A stretch of 64,000 bases of DNA from Treponema sp. (GTDB taxonomy: Bacteria > Spirochaetota > Spirochaetia > Treponematales > Breznakiellaceae), in assembly GCA_009784935.1 (NCBI GenBank), contig WQXI01000003.1, positions 1 through 64,000 of the forward strand, given 5' to 3'. The notes beneath the pieces were generated by a model. It saw nothing but the letters and a program-made list of their open reading frames with translations. It had not been told where the DNA came from and ran no database searches. Shown in pieces: positions 41,628 through 50,204 of this stretch. The position numbers and the translations under genes were made by a program. Positions within the stretch are counted from its first letter, which is position 1. Every line of letters starts with the position of its first letter.

Positions 41628-42773
41628 TTAATTGTCAATTCTTCTCAAAACCGAAAGCAGTTCTGCGCCGCGCATTGGCAGAGCCGGGCGGAAGTTACGC
41701 CCGTCAGGAAGCGACATAAACTCTGTTTCTACACACCCCAGAATCGAATCAAAGAACGGCGATAAAGGCGGAACGTCAGCAATCGGACTCCTCGGGTTAG
41801 CGCCTGTCGCAAAACGCGCTGAATACCGCGAAAGCATGCCGTGATCTGCGCGGGCTTCGGCATAGAGGTGCCAGATAAACCACGCCGCGCCGGCACGGGT
41901 TACAACTTCGTCAGCTCTTGGCCTTGCGGCAGTCCACTGCAAAATTGTAATATCCTGAATATACGGAATAAACGAACGTTCTACAAGGCGGTTAAACAAT
42001 TCTGTATCAGAAATATTTCTGCCTGCCGTTAAAAAACGTAAAAGCTGCGTTTCGTTTTTTGTAAGGACAATACAGTCGTTCCAAGAAATTGTTTCACGTC
42101 CAAGCAAACCAATGCTCCCTGATGTTACCCCTGTTGTATTCCTAAGTTCCCACGCCCGGTTTCTGAATGTTAAATAACTGTCACGGTAAACAGGATTAAT
42201 CCCTGACGCAAAAGCAACATCAAAAGCTCCCGCGGATTCTGCAAAACGATTTGTTTCAAAAAGCGATCTGCCTCTTTCTATATTTAACTCGCCGATACCG
42301 GAAGATCTTGGACCAAGCAAAGCTAATTCTCTTTCTATTATTTCGAGTCTTTTTGCAGGATCACCTTCCAGACGAATAGATAAAATTACCGAAGGAATAT
42401 TAGCCGGCGAAACAGAAATTGACTGGCGATAAAGCCGCTGGGCTTCGCTGTATCTGCCTTCCATTATTGCGAGCCTTCCCGACCAAGCAATCAGCTTGCC
42501 GGAATAATCGGCGTCAGCAGATGATTCTCTTTCCAGCTGAGTAACCAATTGCCTTGCCGCTGTCAAATCATTTTGGCGGCTGCGCGCTTCGTTCGCGCCA
42601 AGAGCTTCCAAAGGGACTATAACTCTTTCCAGTTCTGCGATATTTCTGTCCGCTTGAGTTCTTTGGCCGCTGACAAATATATCTCCCGTCGAAGTACATG
42701 CGGATAATACAACCGCCGCCAAGAAAATAAAAACTAAACGGTTTTTCAAATGATTATTCATATACAACCTCAT
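41628..42773 (-). CDS. TPR-containing lipoprotein
   Basis: A lipoprotein signal (FIFLAAVVLSAC) leads a 381-residue protein. The front half has TPR-like helices (LIAWSGRLAIMEGRYSEAQRLYRQSISVSPAN). The C-terminal 140 residues look like an S-layer-homology-type helical domain (PYIQDITILQWTAARPRADEVVTRAGAAWFIWHL, ADVPPLSPFFDSILGCVE). The ATG at 42773 shares one base with the stop of the upstream gene (TAATG); a second Met lies four codons later. Probably an envelope assembly or anchoring component. Confidence 0.75.
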   Translation of the reverse strand: MRLYMNNHLKNRLVFIFLAAVVLSACTSTGDIFVSGQRTQADRNIAELERVIVPLEALGANEARSRQNDLTAARQLVTQLERESSADADYSGKLIAWSGRLAIMEGRYSEAQRLYRQSISVSPANIPSVILSIRLEGDPAKRLEIIERELALLGPRSSGIGELNIERGRSLFETNRFAESAGAFDVAFASGINPVYRDSYLTFRNRAWELRNTTGVTSGSIGLLGRETISWNDCIVLTKNETQLLRFLTAGRNISDTELFNRLVERSFIPYIQDITILQWTAARPRADEVVTRAGAAWFIWHLYAEARADHGMLSRYSARFATGANPRSPIADVPPLSPFFDSILGCVETEFMSLPDGRNFRPALPMRGAELLSVLRRIDN

Positions 42774-45478
42774 TATCTAAATTGCCAGCGGTAAAGCCGC
42801 GTGCTCATTCCGATGCCGAATACTTCTGCCTTCCTTCCGCTTTGCGCAGGAATAAAGTACGGTCTTCCCCATACTGGTAAGGGGAAACCTTCCAGCGAAC
42901 GGAAATTTCTTGTAAAGCCGTAAAGCGCGTTGCCTTCGCCTGTAATAAATATTTCGGGAACTTTATCTCCGTTACTGTCAAACAAAATTATATGCCCTTC
43001 TTCCATTACAGAAAAACCGGGGATTTGCTGATATAAAACTTCCCCTTCCATATCAACCTGAAAGAACTTTCCTTCTGCGGAAGCAAGCCATAAATATTCA
43101 CCGTCAAAAACCGGCTGAATATAAAATATTCCGTCTAAGTTTACAGGAAACGGAGGAACAAGCGCGGCGGTTTCGTCATAGACCAAAAGCTGCCCCGACT
43201 GATTAACAAAAGCTACACGAATACTATTGCCCTGTGTAAAAAGGAGCGGAGAGCCAAAACCTATACCGGGCGTATAACTGTATTCATCACTATCACCGCT
43301 GACTGCAATCGGCGCAGGCCAGTTTGGAAGCGCCTTTCCTTCGGAATCTAAAAGCCAGATTTCACCTAAAAAACTTTTTGGATACACAGCGGCATAAGTT
43401 ACAGAACTATTACGGGAAGAAATAGTTAAAAACGAAGGCGGAGAACGCAAAGCCGCGCTAAAAGAAGTTTCCCAAAGCTGTTGTCTGCCTTGAGCGTTAA
43501 CAACATGAACTTTTCCGTCTTCGTCACAGACATAAAGTCTGCCGTTAAACGCAACAGGAGGAGAAGATACCCTTAATCCCATCAACATCGGAAACCCGGA
43601 TTGAACTTCCATATTTCCGTCAACAAGAGATACGCGCCCTCGATCTGTAACAACCCAAGCGTTAACAGCGTCTCTCTCCCAAGTTCCAAAAGCGGGAATA
43701 ACCCAGTGATTACCTTGACCTGTAAGTTCGTCAAAACTGTTATCTGCAATTTTCAAGGACAATGATGTATTGCCCGAAGTAAAAAACACCCTTCCCTCTG
43801 CGCCGGATAAGCGGTTAGAAGGTCTTCCGCCGATTGCAAGCGGGTAACCGTGAACAGGTGTAACGCCTCTTCCGGAACCCGGAACCAGCGAAAGCGAAAC
43901 TTCTACAATGCCTTTGTTAATACTCATCCTCGCAAGCCCCTGACGGTAAAGCGACAGGAAGCCGCTCAAAGCTGTGTTCTTTCGCAGAAAGAACGGCACA
44001 GATAGATCAAGCGAATAATACAGACTGAACGAAGTCGCAGTTGATCTTCCGCCGGCGATGTTGCGCCAGTCGGCAGTCCGCGGGAGCACGTCATTTCTCT
44101 GCATAGCGCGTACTGCGGACAATAAAGCGTCAGCCGATTCACTGACAAAAAAGTAATCCCTGTAAACAATATAATAGGGAGAAGGTACAAAAATATTCCA
44201 TTTTCTAAGCAAAGCCTGAAGAAACTCAGGTATCTCTATCCGCGGAATACGCGTTCCGTCAAGATTCAATCTTATGTTTTCGTTAAGTACAATTGATCTA
44301 AAAGCTTTATCGAAAACTTCGCTTCGTTTGCGCTCATCAGCTATTTGAACAGCATAAACAGGGTGCGGTCTTCCTTCTAAGCCAAAAACAGCAAACTCAT
44401 CTCCGGACCACGAAAATAAAAGATCGTTCAATGTAAGACCCAAAAGAAAACGCGAAGATGTTTCTGCCACTCTTAATGTGTCATCAAGATCGGGTGTAAA
44501 AACTTTTGCTGTTTCATAAAGTTCTTCCAGCGTTGCTGCAGAAAGAATTGTCGCGTACTGAGCGTCGGCAGGGATTCGTTCCGCCATTCCCGGCACACGC
44601 GAACGCTGTCCGAGGATTCGGCTTAAACTCGGCTCGCGCGACGAAAGAGGAGCTGCAAGATGAAGTTCGATTTTTCTTGGATGTATCGAAAGACCTGCTT
44701 CTACCCTCGAATCGAATTCGATATTATTGATAATTGCGGCAATTGCCGGATCCTGATCCGCCAAAAGCGAAGCGATAAAATCATTAGAAAGCATAAGAGC
44801 AGCGTCATAAGACGACGGCTTAATTGTGCTAAAAGCCGCAGTATGTCCGGAATGCATTGCCGATCTAGATTCGAATATTTTTGAACTGTCTGTAATAAAA
44901 AGAAGGTTTCTGTACGGACCGATAAACAATACCATGTCGTCAGTGCGGAATTCAAAACGCGAATTGCTTCCTGCCTGCACATAATAAAGATTTGGAACAT
45001 TCACAAAACCTGCGATAGAAGGAAGAATACGAAGCAAGGGCGAAAAAAAGCCCATATCCCATGCGGCGATAAAATTACCGTCACCGTCTTCCTGCGGCAG
45101 TAAGGCAAGTTCCATGTTTCCGCCCGCAATAACGCGCAAAAATCCATGTTTTAAAATATCAATATCATATAACAGAGTTATAATCGAAGTTAAAGGAGAC
45201 AGCGCAGGGACTGTGTAAATTTCGTTCAATGTTTCGTGAGTTAGGATATTTTCTAAAAGCTCGATGGGATTAGAAATACTGATACGAAGCGATGATGAGT
45301 CGGGAATTACATAAGCGGTATTAACCCTTCCTATCATAGAAAAAGCTGTCCAAGCCAAAGCGAGCACAATTAAAATGATAAGGAATGCTTTGAGACCTTT
45401 GGGGAATTTTTTCTTTTTTTTGGGAGCAGGTTTTTTGTCCGCGCCGTTGTTTTCTATATTGTCGTTTTGATTTTCCAT
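42773..45478 (-). CDS. Large membrane-anchored protein with C-terminal PQQ/WD40-like beta-propeller
   Basis: A lysine-rich cytoplasmic head (PKKKKKFPKG) and one membrane helix (about 29-48) precede about 850 extracytoplasmic residues. The middle (about 60-560) is unrecognised. The last 320 residues repeat a PQQ-like propeller pattern (VVTDRGRVSLVDGNMEVQSGFPM, RLYVCDEDGKVHVVNAQGRQQLWETSF, SIRVAFVNQSGQLLVYDETA, YLWLASAEGKFFQVDMEGEVLYQ). The gene is coupled by TAATG to the TPR lipoprotein gene. Such proteins often scaffold envelope complexes (compare BamB), but no specific function can be assigned. Confidence 0.75.
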   Translation of the reverse strand: MENQNDNIENNGADKKPAPKKKKKFPKGLKAFLIILIVLALAWTAFSMIGRVNTAYVIPDSSSLRISISNPIELLENILTHETLNEIYTVPALSPLTSIITLLYDIDILKHGFLRVIAGGNMELALLPQEDGDGNFIAAWDMGFFSPLLRILPSIAGFVNVPNLYYVQAGSNSRFEFRTDDMVLFIGPYRNLLFITDSSKIFESRSAMHSGHTAAFSTIKPSSYDAALMLSNDFIASLLADQDPAIAAIINNIEFDSRVEAGLSIHPRKIELHLAAPLSSREPSLSRILGQRSRVPGMAERIPADAQYATILSAATLEELYETAKVFTPDLDDTLRVAETSSRFLLGLTLNDLLFSWSGDEFAVFGLEGRPHPVYAVQIADERKRSEVFDKAFRSIVLNENIRLNLDGTRIPRIEIPEFLQALLRKWNIFVPSPYYIVYRDYFFVSESADALLSAVRAMQRNDVLPRTADWRNIAGGRSTATSFSLYYSLDLSVPFFLRKNTALSGFLSLYRQGLARMSINKGIVEVSLSLVPGSGRGVTPVHGYPLAIGGRPSNRLSGAEGRVFFTSGNTSLSLKIADNSFDELTGQGNHWVIPAFGTWERDAVNAWVVTDRGRVSLVDGNMEVQSGFPMLMGLRVSSPPVAFNGRLYVCDEDGKVHVVNAQGRQQLWETSFSAALRSPPSFLTISSRNSSVTYAAVYPKSFLGEIWLLDSEGKALPNWPAPIAVSGDSDEYSYTPGIGFGSPLLFTQGNSIRVAFVNQSGQLLVYDETAALVPPFPVNLDGIFYIQPVFDGEYLWLASAEGKFFQVDMEGEVLYQQIPGFSVMEEGHIILFDSNGDKVPEIFITGEGNALYGFTRNFRSLEGFPLPVWGRPYFIPAQSGRKAEVFGIGMSTRLYRWQFR

Positions 45479-45537
45479 ATTGAATTGTAGAATATTACAG
45501 GAAAAAAATGAAGAACCTCTATATCAAAAACCGCCTG

Positions 45538-45699
45538 TTACTTACCGTCTTTAGGCTGGTTTTCTGAGTCATTCTGACTGCCGGAAGTTTTTGCAAAAAC
45601 AAGCGCCTGCATAATTCCAAGAACGTAATCCTGCTGTTCATCATTGAGTTTAGAGAAATCGTCGCATGCTTTTTTTAGCTTCTCTTCCTGAATCATCAT
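45538..45699 (-). CDS. 53-residue protein divergent from the XRE regulator
   Basis: The frame begins MMIQEEKLKKACDDFSKLND, continues EQQDYVLGIMQALVFAK and ends in a polar tail. The KLND-EQQDYVLGIMQAL segment resembles the C-terminal helix of the neighbouring regulator (FNELPPKFQDYVMLQIEQL), so it may be a dimerisation partner or an antagonist derived from it. A GGGGGT lies close before the start. It is divergently placed from the regulator across a shared region with repeated GTGAG sites. The 45479-45810 stretch holds nothing else. Confidence 0.55.
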   Translation of the reverse strand: MMIQEEKLKKACDDFSKLNDEQQDYVLGIMQALVFAKTSGSQNDSENQPKDGK

Positions 45700-45745
45700 T
45701 ACCCCCGAAAGAATACTCTATATGTGAGAATATTATACTATTTTG

Positions 45746-45764
45746 TGAGTGTTGTAAACACTCA
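45746..45764. promoter_or_regulatory. Operator-like inverted repeat between the divergent small genes
   Basis: Arms tgagtgtt/aacactca (8 bp, perfect) surround a 3-base centre. The core gtgag recurs at about 45724 and 45788 in the same intergenic region, giving three potential half-sites for the adjacent XRE-type regulator. Confidence 0.5.
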
Positions 45765-45810
45765 AATTGCGAATAATAACATTGCATAGTGAGTATTTTT
45801 GCTATATGAT

Positions 45811-46143
45811 ATGAATATGACCGTCAGCAAACGCATAAGGCATATAAGACAAACGCTCAATATGTCACAAGTGGAATTTGCAAAAGCAATATATATAAGC
45901 AACGGGTATATTGCCGAACTTGAATGCGAACATAGAAGGGTCAATGACCGTATAATTCACTTAATTTCGCTGACTTTCGGCGTAAACGAGAATTGGCTTA
46001 AAACTGGCGAAGGCGATATGTTCTATAAGACTCCAAGCGAAAAATTGCAAAGAATGATCAGCCTTTTTAACGAGCTGCCGCCTAAGTTTCAGGACTATGT
46101 TATGCTTCAGATTGAACAGCTAAAAAACGTAACCAATAATTAA
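45811..46143 (+). CDS. XRE-family transcriptional regulator
   Basis: Starting at ATG 45811 (a TTG at 45799 is possible, an ATG at 45817 also), the protein of about 110 residues has a Cro/CI helix-turn-helix (ISKRIRHIRQTLNMSQVEFAKAIYISNGYIAELECEHRRVNDRIIHLISLTFGVNENWLKTGEGDMF type pattern). A short dimerisation tail follows (LFNELPPKFQDYVMLQIEQL). This build is common in phage-type and plasmid-type repressors. No ribosome site is evident, so it may be leaderless or poorly expressed. The trmH-like gene follows after two bases. Confidence 0.85.
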   Translation: MNMTVSKRIRHIRQTLNMSQVEFAKAIYISNGYIAELECEHRRVNDRIIHLISLTFGVNENWLKTGEGDMFYKTPSEKLQRMISLFNELPPKFQDYVMLQIEQLKNVTNN

Positions 46144-46145
46144 TT

Positions 46146-47033
46146 ATGATCCCTTTATATAAACTGGAAAAACTTCCCCGCACACAAAAACTGCGAAAGA
46201 TTGCCAAGGTACTTACAATGGCAGAAAGGCGGCTTTCTTTGACTGCGCAAAAAGGTCTTGAGATTTTTACAAATGCCGAAATTTCATTTTTTACGGACGC
46301 CGCTAAACTACTCGCGGCAGACGGACTTTTTGAAAAAGACGCGCAAAAAGTTTTTTTAGAGGCGGCGGATATTTTTAAAAATGCGGATGATACAGCGCTT
46401 TTTAGGCGGGCTTTAAATAACTTTAGGCATATTCTTTTAAAAGAAACAGGCTGCGAGCAGGCGGATTGGGATTTTATCTGCGATGACGGAAAACTGGACT
46501 CGCAAAAACGTCATGTTTTTAAAGGTATGCATGTTTATATGGAAGATATACGCTCTCCGTTTAATGTCGGAGCGATGTTTAGAACTGCAGAAAGTTTTGG
46601 CGTAGAAAAGATAATACTGTCTCCATTTTGCGCTGACCCACGCCACAAGCGCGCGGAAAGAACAGCAATGGGTTGTATCGATATTGTTCCATGGGAACGG
46701 TGCGGCTTGTTCTCTGACGAGAACAAGCAACTCGAGTTTTCTTCTAACGAAAAAAACTCGTGCAAACCATTTGCAAGCGAGAATAAGTCACAGCCGCTGC
46801 CGGTTTTTGCGTTGGAAACGGGCGGGACTCCTTTATCAAAGTTTAAGTTTCCCCGTCATGGCATTTTAATCACAGGTTCAGAAGAGCTCGGAGTAAGTCC
46901 TGATGCGCTTGCAGCGGCAGACGCTTCTTTGGGAAGAGTTTCTATTTCATGCTATGGTACAAAAGCGTCGCTTAATGTATCTGTCGCGTTTGGAATTGCG
47001 ATTCAGGCGTGGTCAGAATCACTTTCTGTATAA
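46146..47033 (+). CDS. TrmH/SpoU-family RNA methyltransferase
   Basis: The C-terminal SPOUT domain carries the family motifs: motif 1 MEDIRSPFNVGAMFRTAESFGV, motif 2 ILITGSEELGVSPDAL and motif 3 VSISCYGTKASLNVSVAFGIAI. It 2'-O-methylates a ribose in rRNA or tRNA using SAM; the target is unknown. A helical N-terminal extension (1-125) is typical of a spirochaete subgroup. Between motifs 1 and 2 there is an unusual polar insert (SDENKQLEFSSNEKNS...ASENKS) whose DNA is made of three consecutive hairpins. It follows the regulator by two bases. Confidence 0.88.
   Translation: MIPLYKLEKLPRTQKLRKIAKVLTMAERRLSLTAQKGLEIFTNAEISFFTDAAKLLAADGLFEKDAQKVFLEAADIFKNADDTALFRRALNNFRHILLKETGCEQADWDFICDDGKLDSQKRHVFKGMHVYMEDIRSPFNVGAMFRTAESFGVEKIILSPFCADPRHKRAERTAMGCIDIVPWERCGLFSDENKQLEFSSNEKNSCKPFASENKSQPLPVFALETGGTPLSKFKFPRHGILITGSEELGVSPDALAAADASLGRVSISCYGTKASLNVSVAFGIAIQAWSESLSV
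46705..46775. repeat. Three consecutive hairpins inserted in frame in the TrmH-family gene
   Basis: There are perfect inverted repeats at 46705-46728 (10-bp arms, 4-base loop), 46733-46760 (8-bp arms) and 46761-46775 (6-bp arms, 3-base loop). They lie back to back within the coding sequence. They encode a low-complexity, Glu/Asn/Lys/Ser-rich stretch absent from typical family members. The frame stays open. Confidence 0.75.
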
Positions 47034-47070
47034 ATCGGTATAATCAACAATCTCGTAATGAATAAAAAAA

Positions 47071-48390
47071 TTATTTTTCCTGCCGCTTGTCTATCTCTGC
47101 AAGAACATCTTCCATTTTATATAGCCGTAAATATTCCGCTCTCTTATTGCTGAGTATATCAGCTCCTTTTTGCGCCAAACACCAGCCGTATATAGGATGG
47201 TTAACAAATGCGTTGTATAAAAAACCGTTATCATATTCTTCGTAATCATCGCCGTAGATCGCTTCGCTAATGCCGTTAGGGTATTTTTCGTCAATATGAA
47301 AAAACGCTCTTTTGTACATAGATTTGCCATTAATACGAAGAGATCCGTAAATTTGGGTTGTTGCCCAGGAACCGCAGGAAGAAAATATAAAACTACCTGC
47401 AAAACGTTGACCGGCTGGAATGAGATAAGAAAGATTGGTTATTTTAACATTAGAAAAGTTTTCGTCCCAGTCAATTTTAAAATGTTCCCGTTCTGCGCCG
47501 CCGATTGACCCGATTAAAATGCGTTTATTAGCATTAAAATTTATAAACGGATCGATAGATATAGAAACATCGCTTTTGTTAATTGCGTTTGTTAAATCGT
47601 TTCGTATTATCTCGCGTGTTCTCCAGTTATAAAGGAAATTGTCACGGCTTCTTCTATCGTCATAAAAAACTCTGTGATAAGCCAGTACAAGCTCATTATT
47701 AATTGCGGCATTTATACCTAAAGTAAAAGTTTTTTCATCTTTTTCATTGCGCGAATGCAATTCTGGAGATTCGAATATCATCGTATCATTTTTATAATCA
47801 TAAATATAAAGACTGGTAGCTGTTATACTTCTTTGGCTACGATCCCAACCATTATTGCCATGGTTATAAACATAGGCTATTATTCCTTGTTCTGCATCAA
47901 GCAGAACAGGATCTCCCTCCTTATTTGCCCAATAAAAAGAAAACATACCCATAGGACTTTGTGTCTTAGTTATATTATTATTGATATCCGCAAGAAAATG
48001 CGTACCAATGACTTTGCTTACCATTAGCCCGGCTTCCGGCCATGTCAAAAATCCCCAATTATCCTGCTGAGAACGGGGGTATTCCATAAGTGTCCTTAGC
48101 GTAACTCTTGTTTCGCTCTCAAATGATATTTCTGCAAAACGCCCCCAGCCGTCAACGGTAGCCAGTTTCCCGTCTTTCCATTGACGTATTACCCAAAAAA
48201 AGCCGTTTATTAATATGTCTGTAGTAGCGATAACCCCTTCTTCGCTCGGCTCATTAACAATCAGCGGACCTCTGCTTAGAACTCTCACTCCGCCAATCGA
48301 AATTGACGCACAATTAAAAATAAAAAGAAGCATAAAACCGCTTATTAAGGGGATAATAATATTTTTTACAGCCGCTGCCTTTTTTCTCAT
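47071..48390 (-). CDS. Lipoprotein of unknown function
   Basis: A signal with lipobox (IIPLISGFMLLFIFNCAS) starts a 439-residue protein. The rest is beta-rich and full of Trp/Tyr/Asp motifs (WVIRQWKDGKLATVDGWGRFAE, SLYIYDYKNDTMIFESPE, FLYNWRTREII, YPNGISEAIYGDDYEEYDN), in the manner of a propeller. No family is recognised. It stands alone on the minus strand at the edge of the variable island. Its upstream region carries the first copy of the 37-bp repeat. Confidence 0.7.
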   Translation of the reverse strand: MRKKAAAVKNIIIPLISGFMLLFIFNCASISIGGVRVLSRGPLIVNEPSEEGVIATTDILINGFFWVIRQWKDGKLATVDGWGRFAEISFESETRVTLRTLMEYPRSQQDNWGFLTWPEAGLMVSKVIGTHFLADINNNITKTQSPMGMFSFYWANKEGDPVLLDAEQGIIAYVYNHGNNGWDRSQRSITATSLYIYDYKNDTMIFESPELHSRNEKDEKTFTLGINAAINNELVLAYHRVFYDDRRSRDNFLYNWRTREIIRNDLTNAINKSDVSISIDPFINFNANKRILIGSIGGAEREHFKIDWDENFSNVKITNLSYLIPAGQRFAGSFIFSSCGSWATTQIYGSLRINGKSMYKRAFFHIDEKYPNGISEAIYGDDYEEYDNGFLYNAFVNHPIYGWCLAQKGADILSNKRAEYLRLYKMEDVLAEIDKRQEK

Positions 48391-48422
48391 ATTATTTTTT
48401 TATTTTAGTGCAGACGGTATGT

Positions 48423-48459
48423 ATTGTCAATATTTTTTATGCATTTGACTGCATTGTTT
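48423..48459. repeat. Island repeat, copy 1
   Basis: This 37-base sequence (attgtcaatattttttatg...) matches copies at 49182 and 50159, with one difference from copy 3. On the minus strand copies 2 and 3 encode a C-terminus like NNAVKYIKNIDN. Here a few inserted bases break that frame, so it is a remnant. Confidence 0.8.
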
Positions 48460-48529
48460 CTTTATTATAGCTATTAACTTCATTAATTTAAATTTAGTCA
48501 AGTTTATTTATGTATTTATAAAATTAAAA

Positions 48530-49144
48530 TTACCAATTATAACTAAAATAATCATTAATAAGTCTAACCATTCTGCCTTCTTCTTCATTTGTCGTAAAAT
48601 AATCTATATCTTGATCCGCAAAATAAAGATAGGCTATACTTTTTCTTTCATCAGATACTGCAATAATTCCCATATATTTAGGAAAATCAAAATAATTTTC
48701 TTTGCTTTTTGCTAATACCCTAAAATAAAAACTATTGATCCAAAATTCGTGCTCAGGTAAAAGAACCCACTTACTTCCATCTTGAAGCACAGCACCTTCT
48801 GCATATTCAAAATTATCAATTTTTTCTTTTTCTTCATTATATGTTTCTTCATTATACGTAACGACTAAAAGCATTGTTTCTGCCATAAAGAATAAATAAA
48901 TCTTTCTCCTGTATTGATAGTATTTTTCCTTATATTCGGGTAAATCTTCAAGCGCAGGCATAACTTGTCTCGCAATATACGAATGATACATAGAATCTAT
49001 TCTTCTTTTTGAATAATCATCAAAATTATCTGTTATTACTTTTGTACATCCGGTAATAAAAATACAGAAAATAAAAACTGCTAGATATTGACAGAATAAA
49101 GGCTTGGGGGAGGTTTTATATAAAATATTTTTTCCTGCAAACAC
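48530..49144 (-). CDS. Small lipoprotein of the variable island
   Basis: The 204-residue product has a lipoprotein signal (LAVFIFCIFITGC, cut before Cys33) and an acidic, Tyr/Phe-rich body (YEYAEGAVLQDGSKWVLLPEHEFWINSFYFRVLA type region, SIAYLYFADQDIDYF). No family is recognised. It is AT-rich compared with the core genes and lies between two copies of the island repeat. Confidence 0.7.
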   Translation of the reverse strand: MFAGKNILYKTSPKPLFCQYLAVFIFCIFITGCTKVITDNFDDYSKRRIDSMYHSYIARQVMPALEDLPEYKEKYYQYRRKIYLFFMAETMLLVVTYNEETYNEEKEKIDNFEYAEGAVLQDGSKWVLLPEHEFWINSFYFRVLAKSKENYFDFPKYMGIIAVSDERKSIAYLYFADQDIDYFTTNEEEGRMVRLINDYFSYNW

Positions 49145-49172
49145 AAACTACCTCTGTCTTATATTACATATA

Positions 49173-49556
49173 TTACAATATATTGTCAATATTTTTTATG
49201 TATTTAACTGCATTGTTTATTATTTCTAATTCTTTTTTACTTGGTTTTATTTTATTAATGTATTTTAAGTTTTCGTTAATAATTAGATCTTCCAATCGGC
49301 TGTCGTCTGATACTCCATTTAATCCAATAATAGGGTAGTTTCTGTTTAGATAAGAGCCGGTTTTTGCTTCATCTTCTGTTTCCCATTTATGCATTTCTTT
49401 TTTGCCGTTAACAATCTCAATAGTCCCGTATTCAGAATTATAAATATAAATTTTTATATATTCTTTATTTGATTCGTTATATTTAATCTCAAGATAATTT
49501 CTGGTATAATCCGGCGTTAATAGTTCTTTGTATTCTAAATGTAATATATTATTCAT
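49173..49556 (-). CDS. Small cytoplasmic protein of the variable island
   Basis: The 127-residue acidic protein has no signal peptide. It ends in a helix (KKELEIINNAVKYIKNIDNIL) whose coding DNA is the middle copy of the island repeat. Truncated copies of the same 3' end lie on either side, so the gene belongs to a family that has been copied and lost here. The size, charge and AT-richness would suit an immunity protein, but no toxin is visible in the window. It overlaps the next membrane-protein gene by eight bases. Confidence 0.65.
   Translation of the reverse strand: MNNILHLEYKELLTPDYTRNYLEIKYNESNKEYIKIYIYNSEYGTIEIVNGKKEMHKWETEDEAKTGSYLNRNYPIIGLNGVSDDSRLEDLIINENLKYINKIKPSKKELEIINNAVKYIKNIDNIL
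49182..49227. repeat. Island repeat, copy 2 (functional 3' end of the 127-residue gene)
   Basis: The 46 bases are identical to copy 3 except for one position. This copy forms the C-terminal codons of the 127-residue protein, so it is probably the parent form. Confidence 0.85.
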
Positions 49557-50118
49557 TGTTTTTATTTGTTATTTTTAATACTCCAATTAAATCAGTAATA
49601 AACAATAATTGAAGAATAATGTTTTTAATATATTTATCAAAACTGATTAAATCACCTTTTTTTAGGAGATTTAAGTATAATATACTATAACTTGATGTTG
49701 ACAATAAAATAATATAAGAAATTATTACAGGAAATGGTATATAAAATATTTCCGAGTTATAGTATTTATAAAATATGAAAAATAAACTAAAATGCAGAGC
49801 AGCACTAATAACCCAATACGGAATAGCTAAAATCTTTATTATTAAACAGTATTTTCTTATTTTTTTTATATCAATATCTTTAATCTTAATTTTTAAATAT
49901 ATTAAATTGCATATATTAAGAATAATAAATATTAATAACCACACACAAAATGAATAATAATAGCTAATTACTGTCCCGTCATATAAAATTTTAAAATCCC
50001 ATGATCCATCCGTCGGCATATTATTCGCAAGAAATGCTCCAATTACTGGTAATGATATAATAATTAATAAAAAATTATTAATGTATAAAAAAATAATTAT
50101 TAGAATAAGAAAAGCCAT
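49549..50118 (-). CDS. Integral membrane protein of the variable island
   Basis: The 189-residue protein has about five hydrophobic helices (2-30, 50-75, 88-110, 115-140 and 165-180). A basic cytoplasmic patch (LIYLKIKIKDIDIKKIRK) lies after helix two. No family is recognised. A frameshifted paralogue lies at 53505-53712 with almost the same LIYLKIKIKDIDI segment. It overlaps the 127-residue gene by eight bases, so the two are probably made together. Confidence 0.68.
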   Translation of the reverse strand: MAFLILIIIFLYINNFLLIIISLPVIGAFLANNMPTDGSWDFKILYDGTVISYYYSFCVWLLIFIILNICNLIYLKIKIKDIDIKKIRKYCLIIKILAIPYWVISAALHFSLFFIFYKYYNSEIFYIPFPVIISYIILLSTSSYSILYLNLLKKGDLISFDKYIKNIILQLLFITDLIGVLKITNKNNE

Positions 50119-50158
50119 GTCTTAATACCTCAATTGAATTTTAATATAGACACTAATA

Positions 50159-50204
50159 ATTGTCAATATTTTTTATGTATTTGACTGCATTGTTTATTAT
50201 TTCT
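50159..50204. repeat. Island repeat, copy 3 (orphan gene end after the methylase)
   Basis: On the minus strand this sequence, just after the methylase stop, would encode EIINNAVKYIKNIDN and a stop, the same C-terminus as the 127-residue protein, but no gene body precedes it. The methylase stop codon itself uses the first bases. It appears that the methylase replaced the body of a former copy. Confidence 0.8.
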
